A stretch of 18,779 bases of DNA, from assembly GCA_963650385.1 (NCBI GenBank), contig CAVJLL010000045.1, positions 1 to 18,779 on the forward strand, given 5' to 3'. A program made the position numbers and the translations under genes. Source of the DNA: CAG-791 sp963650385. GTDB taxonomy: Bacteria; Bacillota; Clostridia; Lachnospirales; Lachnospiraceae. The notes below the pieces were generated by a model that had not been told where the DNA came from, ran no database searches, and saw only the letters and a program-made list of their open reading frames with translations. Positions 14,180 to 18,779 of the stretch are shown here, one piece after another; the stretch's first letter is position 1, and each line of letters opens with the position of its first letter.

Positions 14180-16279
14180 TTATGTGTGCTCCTCCGGCAG
14201 GAGGTTTGTCATGCTCTTGAGTCCCGTGACCAGCGTCGAGGTATTGTGCAAAAGTGCCGACGTAGCCGGCGGCAGGATTCCTGCAATGCCAAGGGCAATG
14301 AGTCCTGCATTGAAGCTGATGATGAAGCGGTAGTTGCTGTCAATTCTCTTCATCAGCTCGCAGGAGAGTCTGCGCAGCACCAGGAGCTGTTCCAGGCTGT
14401 CTGCGCTGATGGTGATGTCCGCCACCTCTCTTGCGATTGCCGCGCCGTCGCTGACGGCAACTCCGACATCCGCCTCGGAGAGCGCCGGCGTATCGTTGAC
14501 GCCGTCGCCCACCATGATGACCTTCCGGCCCGCCTCGTGCTCACTGCGAATAAAGGCTGCCTTGTCCTCGGGCAGTACCTCCGCATGGTATTCATCCAGC
14601 TTCAAAGCCTTTGCGACCGCCTCGGCCGTTCTCTCATTGTCACCGGTCATCATGCATACCTTGCGGATGCCCAGTGCATGGAGCTCCTCAATGACAGCCG
14701 GCGCTTCCTCCCGCAGCGGATCGAAAATGCAGATCACCGCCTTCAGGCGGCCGTCCACAGCCAGGTACAGGTGCGAGTACTGCGGCGGAAGGTTGTCCAA
14801 CCGCTCCTTCTCCGCAGGATCCACGGTGCACTGCTCGTCTTCAAAAACAAAATGATAGCTGCCGATCACGGCGCGCTTGCCGGAAATCTGGCTGGCAATG
14901 CCGTGGGCTACCACGTATTTAACCTCCGTGTGCATCTCCTCATGGGTGATGCCGCGTCTTCTTGCCTCGCTTACAACGGCATTGGCAATGGAGTGCGGAT
15001 AGTGCTCCTCCAGGCAGGCAGCGACCTTCAGCGCATAGTGCTCATCCTCACCGTCGAAGGTTTCAATCTGTACGACGGTCGGCGCTGCATGGGTGAGGGT
15101 CCCTGTTTTATCAAAAACAATGGTGTCCGCCTGCGCAGCTGCCTCCAGGAATTTGCCGCCCTTCACGGAGATGTCGTAGGTGCCGGCCTCCCGGATTGCC
15201 GAGAGCACCGAAAGCGGCATCGAGAGCTTGAGCGCACACGAAAAGTCCACCATCAGCGATGCCATCGCCCGCGTGACGTTCCGGGTCAGAAGGTATACCA
15301 CCGCCGTCAGCCCGAGCGAATACGGCACCAGCGAATCTGCCAGATGGAAGGCCCTCGCCTCGGTGTTGGACTTGAGCTTCTCCGACTCCTCGATCATGTG
15401 AACGATCTGGTCGTATTTGCCGGTTCCTGCCTTTTTTGTTACCTCAACAATGCATTCACCCTCTTCGACGACCGTTCCGGCGTACACGTAGCCGCCCGGC
15501 ATCTTCACAACGGGAACCGATTCTCCGGTCATGGAGGCCTGGTTGACGCTCATCTCACCGCTCACCACCACGCCGTCGAGCGGAATGACGTTGGAGGTAC
15601 GCACCGTAATGCGGTCACCCGCCTGCACGTCCTTCACGCTGACCAGGACATCCTGTCCGTCCGATGCCTTGAGCCATACCTTGTCCACCTTCAAAGACAT
15701 GGATCTTGCGAGGTCTCCGATCGACTTTTTATGGGTCCACTCCTCGAGAAGGTCGCCGATGTCCAGCAGCCACATCACAGAGGATGCGGTGTCAAAATCT
15801 CCCATGAGCATCGACGCCAGAATGGCGGCAGCGTCCAGCACCGGAACCTGCAGCCTTCCGCGAAGAAGGCAGGTGAGTCCCTTCCACAGAAATTTAACGC
15901 TGCGCACCGCGGTCCACGCGATCTGAACAGGAAGCGGCAGGAACAGCTTGCGGATATAGCGCCCCGCGATGGTCATCGCCAGCTTATCCTGATATTCATG
16001 ATTGAGCGCGCGCCCCGTTTCCTCGGGAACAAGCGCGATTGCGGCAGGATCCTGATATGAAAAAGCACAGAGAGCCTCCAGCAGCTGCTCTCTGTACTCC
16101 TTCGTCCGGCGATAGGTGATGATCGCATCCCCCGTCTCCTCATATACCTTTACGTTCTGCACAAAGGCCAGATTCCGCAGGTAATATTCCAGGATGTCTG
16201 CCTGATCCATCGACATGCGATAACCGCCCATGTGAATGCGCATGGTGTGTGCGGATTCGTGACGAATCAGATATTTCAT
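14180..16279 (-). CDS. P1B-type metal-transporting ATPase with Ser-Cys-Ala membrane motif
   Basis: An integral membrane pump that exports transition metal ions using ATP. In 699 residues the catalytic elements are complete: actuator TGES (251-254), phosphorylation motif DKTGTLT (390-396), the P1B-specific HP dipeptide in HYPHS (426-430) and GDGVNDTPAL (591-600). The transmembrane metal site, normally CPC, CPH or SPC, reads VDFSCALKLSMP (344-355) and so lacks the proline and one cysteine. As I recall, SCA-type pumps were classed as P1B-6, with unsettled substrate. The N-terminal ~75 residues have a ferredoxin-like, HMA-sized pattern but no CxxC. The C-terminal membrane helix carries HNTSTLVTG. 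The start at 16279 has AGAGGT nine bases upstream. It follows the small membrane protein gene by 73 bases. The nearby DtxR-like site suggests iron or manganese, an inference only. Confidence 0.93.
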   Translation of the reverse strand: MKYLIRHESAHTMRIHMGGYRMSMDQADILEYYLRNLAFVQNVKVYEETGDAIITYRRTKEYREQLLEALCAFSYQDPAAIALVPEETGRALNHEYQDKLAMTIAGRYIRKLFLPLPVQIAWTAVRSVKFLWKGLTCLLRGRLQVPVLDAAAILASMLMGDFDTASSVMWLLDIGDLLEEWTHKKSIGDLARSMSLKVDKVWLKASDGQDVLVSVKDVQAGDRITVRTSNVIPLDGVVVSGEMSVNQASMTGESVPVVKMPGGYVYAGTVVEEGECIVEVTKKAGTGKYDQIVHMIEESEKLKSNTEARAFHLADSLVPYSLGLTAVVYLLTRNVTRAMASLMVDFSCALKLSMPLSVLSAIREAGTYDISVKGGKFLEAAAQADTIVFDKTGTLTHAAPTVVQIETFDGEDEHYALKVAACLEEHYPHSIANAVVSEARRRGITHEEMHTEVKYVVAHGIASQISGKRAVIGSYHFVFEDEQCTVDPAEKERLDNLPPQYSHLYLAVDGRLKAVICIFDPLREEAPAVIEELHALGIRKVCMMTGDNERTAEAVAKALKLDEYHAEVLPEDKAAFIRSEHEAGRKVIMVGDGVNDTPALSEADVGVAVSDGAAIAREVADITISADSLEQLLVLRRLSCELMKRIDSNYRFIISFNAGLIALGIAGILPPATSALLHNTSTLVTGLKSMTNLLPEEHT

Positions 16280-16352
16280 TCTATATTTACCTCTTATGAT
16301 CATGCCGGATTGCTGCGCACCATGCGCCCCCGCAATCCTCTAAGTCCGGTAA

Positions 16353-16664
16353 TTACTCTGCTGCCTCAGCTGCCGCTGCAGCCTCGTGCTCTGCCAGAAG
16401 TGCCTTTGCGTTCTCGATGGCCTCTGCCTCTGCCTCTGCATAGCGCTTCTCATTGATGTCCGATGCATCTGCTGCGATGTCCTGGCAGTTCTCCTTGAGA
16501 ACGGTTGCTGTCTTCACTACTGCATCCTTGCCGCGCAGAACCGCTGCCGTGCAGTGTGTATAGGCGGTCTTCGCCTCCTTGCTCGAGAGAATGGAAATGC
16601 CTGCTGTTCCGAATAAAACGCCGCCCGCAAAAAGTCCGAGCTTGCCCCAGTTAAATGCTGCCAT
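16353..16664 (-). CDS. Small membrane protein (DUF6110-like) paired with P1B ATPase
   Basis: 103 residues. MAAFNWGKLGLFAGGVLFGTAG forms one hydrophobic, glycine-rich N-terminal segment (about 8-27). ILSSKEAKTAYTHCTAAVLRGKD follows, then a soluble, highly charged helix ending in an Ala/Glu-rich tail (about 70-103). The sequence matches my memory of a small Firmicute family (DUF6110) often found next to heavy-metal P-type ATPases; I could not verify the accession. The conserved-looking YTHC (His57 region) might contact metal. The start at 16664 has AAGGAAGG five bases upstream; the longer frame to 16745 reads through promoter-leader sequence. It lies directly upstream of the ATPase and is likely co-transcribed, perhaps as a regulatory or assembly subunit. 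A small CGGAGA-ACTG-TCTCCG hairpin (16680-16695) precedes its ribosome binding site. Confidence 0.85.
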   Translation of the reverse strand: MAAFNWGKLGLFAGGVLFGTAGISILSSKEAKTAYTHCTAAVLRGKDAVVKTATVLKENCQDIAADASDINEKRYAEAEAEAIENAKALLAEHEAAAAAEAAE

Positions 16665-16746
16665 ATGTACCTTCCTTTCCGGAGAACTGTCTCCGCTTAC
16701 CGTTTGTGTGTATTTCGTACCTGATGACCATTCAGAGCCAGGCAAA

Positions 16747-16770
16747 TTTGCGAATGGGCTATGAACAGTT
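16747..16770 (+). repeat. Second copy of the 24-nt intergenic repeat
   Basis: TTTGCGAATGGGCT followed by ATGAACAGTT matches 84-107 at 22 of 24 positions, in the same orientation, 16.7 kb away. The left side forms a perfect 10-bp palindrome GCAAATTTGC with the preceding bases (16742-16751). It lies in the leader between the promoter at 16786-16814 and the small membrane protein gene, so the RNA would carry it in antisense orientation. Confidence 0.7.
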
Positions 16771-16785
16771 ATCGTACCTGCCGTA

Positions 16786-16814
16786 ATCGTAAGCTTGCGT
16801 TATTTTTTTGTAAA
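16786..16814 (-). promoter_or_regulatory. Candidate promoter for the small membrane protein-ATPase operon
   Basis: The minus strand has TTTACA (16809-16814, five of six matches to -35) separated by 17 bp from TACGAT (16786-16791, four of six matches to -10). An A-rich spacer adjoins the -35. It would start transcription near 16779, giving a leader of about 115 nt that includes the 24-nt repeat. Confidence 0.45.
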
Positions 16815-16840
16815 GACAATCTTCCTATGCGTACATCAAT

Positions 16841-16875
16841 AAAAATTGACCGAAGCAAACGCCCGTTTGCCCCGG
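16841..16875 (-). terminator. Probable intrinsic terminator after the DUF2325-like gene
   Basis: A perfect 7-bp stem GCAAACG/CGTTTGC (16855-16861, 16864-16870) is flanked by a further CGG/CCG pairing. On the minus strand it is followed by TCAATTTTTATT, a reasonable T-tract. It lies about 120 bases past the stop codon at 16996. The remaining bases of this 330-base non-coding stretch (16665-16995) hold the promoter, the 24-nt repeat and a 6-bp hairpin described separately. I see no open frame with a ribosome binding site between 16876 and 16995. Confidence 0.55.
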
Positions 16876-16995
16876 CTACCTGTGCTCAACGTCTAGCTGC
16901 TGTCCAGACACCAGCCACGACGGGGCCTGACGGCGTTGTCCACCCCATATCACCTTGCCAGCGAGTGAACCGCCTCGTTCAGCACATGCTGGATT

Positions 16996-17283
16996 TCAGC
17001 TCGCCTGCCCTGCATGCTCCTCGAGGATCTGATCCAGCGAGGAAATGGAGCTCGTGTGTGAGCGGATGACCGTCGTATTGCCCGCCGTCTCATTCAATGC
17101 GTACTGCACCATCTTATGGGAAACCGTGTGTGTGAACAGAATCATCAGATCCGGAGATCCGATGCGGTCCTTCATGCCGCCCTTAAACTTGCAGAATACC
17201 TTTGCATCACATCCGTGACGCCGGCAGACCTCCTTGTACCTGCGCTCCATACATTCGTTGCCGCCAATAATCACAATGCTCAT
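16996..17283 (-). CDS. DUF2325-like small protein
   Basis: 95 residues with the pattern I associate with DUF2325 (PF10087): MSIVIIGGNECMERRYKE at the N-terminus, KVFCKFKGGMKDRIGSPDLM, then ILFTHTVSHKMV and RSHTSSISSLDQIL. The alternating hydrophobic strands and IIGGN loop suggest a compact Rossmann-like fold. Cys11, Cys20, Cys25, Cys31 and the two His residues in THTVSHKM could bind metal, which is speculation. No reaction is known to me for this family. The start is well supported by GGAG five bases upstream. Its promoter overlaps two DtxR/IdeR-like half-sites, and the gene lies next to a metal ATPase cassette, so a role in iron or manganese homeostasis is likely. Family confidence is good; function is unknown. 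Confidence 0.85.
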   Translation of the reverse strand: MSIVIIGGNECMERRYKEVCRRHGCDAKVFCKFKGGMKDRIGSPDLMILFTHTVSHKMVQYALNETAGNTTVIRSHTSSISSLDQILEEHAGQAS

Positions 17284-17330
17284 ATGCTCTCCTCTTTATC
17301 ACAGGCCCGCCGGAATTCTCACGGCAGCTG

Positions 17331-17385
17331 TTAGTTAGTCTTGTTTAACTATCGTAAGTTTACTATGACTAACCTAAAGAGTCAA
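17331..17385 (-). promoter_or_regulatory. Promoter with DtxR/IdeR-like operator half-sites
   Basis: The minus strand has -35 TTGACT (17380-17385), a 17-bp spacer and -10 TAAACT (17357-17362). Inside the spacer it reads TTAGGTTAGTC (17367-17377), which matches the left half of the classical DtxR/IdeR box (TTAGGTTAG, centre, CTAACCTAA). A second, inverted copy GTTAGTTAGTC lies at 17330-17340, just past the predicted start. The arms GTTAGTC (17334-17340) and GACTAAC (17367-17373) form an inverted pair 26 bp apart. A metal-dependent repressor bound here would block polymerase. Which regulator binds is inferred, not shown. Confidence 0.5.
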
Positions 17386-17405
17386 GCAGTACGTTCTATC
17401 TGATT

Positions 17406-17597
17406 TCAGGTCAATGCACAGACGCAATACAGTTCATTCGCTGATCTGTAGCTGGTCGGCGAATGAACTGTATTGGTCTGACGGAAGTCCAGACCGGCAT
17501 CCGTCATCAGAAGGTCACACGCAAATCCTCCGATTATGATGTATTGATCCTTATAATCTTTAAAATGCTCTCTGAAACGGTGAATTCCATTTATCAT
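17406..17597 (-). pseudogene. Truncated nucleotidyltransferase (AbiEii-like toxin) remnant
   Basis: The first 39 codons read like the N-terminus of a DUF1814/AbiEii-type nucleotidyltransferase: FREHFKDYKDQYIIIGGFACDLLMTDAGLDFR. In this family the next residues should be ATKDIDxV-like and carry the catalytic aspartates. Instead the frame runs into a perfect 17-bp inverted repeat and stops after 63 residues, so the catalytic part is missing. Phe25 also replaces the usual small Ser/Thr of the GG(S/T) motif. The start is excellent (GGAGG seven bases upstream) and overlaps the stop of the upstream regulator by four bases, the normal coupled arrangement of such antitoxin-toxin pairs. The remnant is probably inactive. 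The family name rests on short similarity recalled from memory. Confidence 0.7.
17425..17475. repeat. Perfect 17-bp inverted repeat at the toxin breakpoint
   Basis: CAATACAGTTCATTCGC (17425-17441) and its exact reverse complement (17459-17475) enclose a 17-base loop. Its outer right edge coincides with codon 41 of the truncated nucleotidyltransferase, one codon past the last family-like residue. No T-tract follows on either strand within ten bases. It contains the CGAATG/CATTCG core common to the other palindromes of the window. It may be an inserted palindromic element or the scar of a deletion. Confidence 0.85.
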
Positions 17598-18580
17598 TCA
17601 CATTCCTCCATCTCGGTCTGAATACCATACCTGCTGCGTATCGGATCCAGTGCCATCTGTATTCTTTCATCTGCATTTTTCTCCAGGCTAAGGAGCAGTG
17701 AAAGGTCGTCCACGCGATCTCCCTTTGCAAGAACCGATGGATCGTATTTCCATACCTCAACAATCCGTCCGCCTGTCTCGTCAAATTCATCCTGCGAAAT
17801 AATGTTTTTTTCCGGAATCTGCCTCGCATCCCGCTGACAGACAGCGGTGCCGGAATCCGTCTTTTTGGAACTTATCATGGATATTTCGGACAATGCCTGT
17901 ATGCCGGCAGTTTTTCCTTGTAATTCCTCCGGCAGACTACTGACGTAAATTCGTCTTAATATAGGCGACTGCAGCAGAGAATACCCCTTCCGCAGGAATT
18001 CCTCCTTTTCACAGGACAGGCAAAGAAACTTGCTGACCCCCTTTTCTTCTGAAACAAGCAGTTTTCTTCCCTCAAGATCCTGCACAGCACGTGTGCATGT
18101 GGATTTTGATATACCGATTTGACCGGCAAGCGCAGTCTGATTCATGGGAATTCCGGAGGAAAAATAATACAGATACAGAAAAACCAACTGTGCTGCAGGT
18201 GCCAGTTTATTGCCGTTTTCTCTGATACTTTTGTATCTCTCTGCAAAAACAGCGCCCCAGAACGGCAGATATGCCTGTGACTTTTCTACGATAAATGGAA
18301 TTTTCTCTGTAATCAGACTTTTTCTTTGAAAAGGAGTTATATGATCCATCTTAAGAACGCAAGGAAGATCGGTAAGCTTCTGCGCATTTGTAAGCTGCTT
18401 TTTTAAAGCGGAAAAACTTTGCCCGTCCATAACAGGTTCAAAAAGAATGCATGCTTTTCCCTCCCAGACCACTTTTTCTGCATGAAATCCCAGACGAAGA
18501 TAATTCGGTGTTCCAGCAGGAAACTGATATTCGTACTCTTGAATGCCTTTGCCAAACAGTTCGGTCAAATAAGTGGTCAT
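17594..18580 (-). CDS. Winged-helix regulator, probable antitoxin partner of the nucleotidyltransferase
   Basis: 328 residues. An N-terminal ~110-residue domain of unknown fold (FPAGTPNYLRLGFHAEKVVW, WEGKACILFEPV) precedes a MarR-like winged helix at about 127-185: LAPAAQLVFLYLYYF, NQTALAGQIGISKSTCTRAVQDLE as helix-turn-helix and wing KGVSKFLCL. The C-terminal segment contains VEVWKYDPSVLA and DDLSLLLSLEKNADERIQMAL, typical of proteins encoded just before nucleotidyltransferases of the AbiEii type. Such proteins are thought to repress the operon and neutralise the toxin; that is family knowledge and not tested here. The ATG at 18580 has AAAGGAG eight bases upstream; a GTG at 18589 touches the ribosome binding site and is rejected. 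Base composition is visibly AT-richer than the genes below 17300, suggesting horizontal acquisition. Confidence 0.8.
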   Translation of the reverse strand: MTTYLTELFGKGIQEYEYQFPAGTPNYLRLGFHAEKVVWEGKACILFEPVMDGQSFSALKKQLTNAQKLTDLPCVLKMDHITPFQRKSLITEKIPFIVEKSQAYLPFWGAVFAERYKSIRENGNKLAPAAQLVFLYLYYFSSGIPMNQTALAGQIGISKSTCTRAVQDLEGRKLLVSEEKGVSKFLCLSCEKEEFLRKGYSLLQSPILRRIYVSSLPEELQGKTAGIQALSEISMISSKKTDSGTAVCQRDARQIPEKNIISQDEFDETGGRIVEVWKYDPSVLAKGDRVDDLSLLLSLEKNADERIQMALDPIRSRYGIQTEMEECE

Positions 18581-18611
18581 TGCTTGCACTCCTTTGTTTC
18601 ATTCTTATTGC

Positions 18612-18620
18612 ATTATACCA
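18612..18620 (-). promoter_or_regulatory. Extended -10 promoter of the winged-helix gene
   Basis: The minus strand reads TGGTATAAT: a perfect TATAAT (18612-18617) with the TGn extension. The predicted start near 18605 leaves a leader of about 25 nt to the ATG at 18580. The -35 region (about 18635-18640, TTAAAT) is poor, which is usual for extended -10 promoters, and overlaps the direct repeats described separately. Confidence 0.65.
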
Positions 18621-18624
18621 TCGT

Positions 18625-18652
18625 TAGTGAAACTATTTAATAGTAGCGAAAC
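18625..18652 (-). promoter_or_regulatory. Direct-repeat operator candidate
   Basis: On the minus strand GTTTCGCTA (18644-18652) and GTTTCACTA (18625-18633) are repeated with one mismatch and a 19-bp period, about two helical turns. Between them is the palindrome ACTATT-T-AATAGT (18632-18644). The repeats cover the -35 area of the promoter. Autoregulation by the winged-helix protein downstream is the natural hypothesis. From 18660 to the window end I see no gene I can support; the upstream gene's 3' end may lie there. Confidence 0.45.
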
Positions 18653-18779
18653 AATATGGATTGCAATCCTGCCAACGCTGAACAAATCAGCATCTCCTTA
18701 GCTGTTTTTTATTTCTCTCACCCGGCCGGAGCCCTGCTCTCATCTCTGCTCCGCCTTGAATTCCGAAACCCTCAGCCTC

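Noticed and set aside
17425..17475. The inverted repeat as an intrinsic terminator or CRISPR repeat
   Set aside because: No T-tract follows on either strand and there is only one copy with a single loop, so neither a terminator nor an array is supported.
18660..18779. 3' end of an upstream minus-strand gene at the window edge (frame ending in TGA at 18740-18742, or another ending in TGA further on)
   Set aside because: Two frames are open to the window edge and fewer than 30 codons are available, so neither can be chosen.

Overview
The window looks like the chromosome of a moderately high-GC Firmicute of the class Clostridia, most likely Lachnospiraceae-like. This rests on AGGAGG-type ribosome binding sites, the conserved der-plsY-gpsA order, and a cassette of a DUF2325-like protein, a small membrane protein and a P1B ATPase. 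It is an inference from gene content, not from a search. Every supported gene lies on the minus strand, so transcription runs from high to low coordinates.

Reading in the direction of transcription, 18779-17300 is an AT-richer accessory segment. It carries a winged-helix regulator overlapped by the first ~39 codons of a nucleotidyltransferase gene. The pair resembles AbiEi/AbiEii-type antitoxin-toxin modules, but the toxin gene is cut off exactly at a perfect 17-bp inverted repeat. At 17385-14180 follows a probable metal-homeostasis block: a promoter overlapping DtxR/IdeR-like half-sites, a DUF2325-like protein, a terminator, a second promoter, a small membrane protein, and a P1B ATPase whose membrane motif is Ser-Cys-Ala instead of Cys-Pro-Cys. 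A strong hairpin at 14097-14128 closes this block.

At 14092-7044 a long same-strand run starts with a promoter inside that terminator tail. It encodes a glycosyltransferase with a WbaP-like membrane N-terminus and a WecG/TagA catalytic C-terminus, then Der GTPase, PlsY and GpsA (ribosome assembly and phospholipid synthesis), tyrosyl-tRNA synthetase, a lipoprotein whose 3' end may be frameshifted, and a small membrane-anchored coiled-coil protein.

At 6963-110 lies branched-chain amino acid synthesis: ilvB, an ilvN/H gene, an unexpected pilT, then, from a separate good promoter at 3409-3437, a second ilvN/H paralogue, ilvC and leuC. Together these give acetolactate synthase with two alternative regulatory subunits, ketol-acid reductoisomerase and isopropylmalate isomerase large subunit. 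leuD is not seen immediately downstream of leuC.

Intergenic gaps repeatedly hold palindromes built around CGAATG/CATTCG, including a 24-nt near-identical repeat 16.7 kb apart and two hairpins sharing a 15-nt core. These look like a family of dispersed intergenic palindromic repeats.
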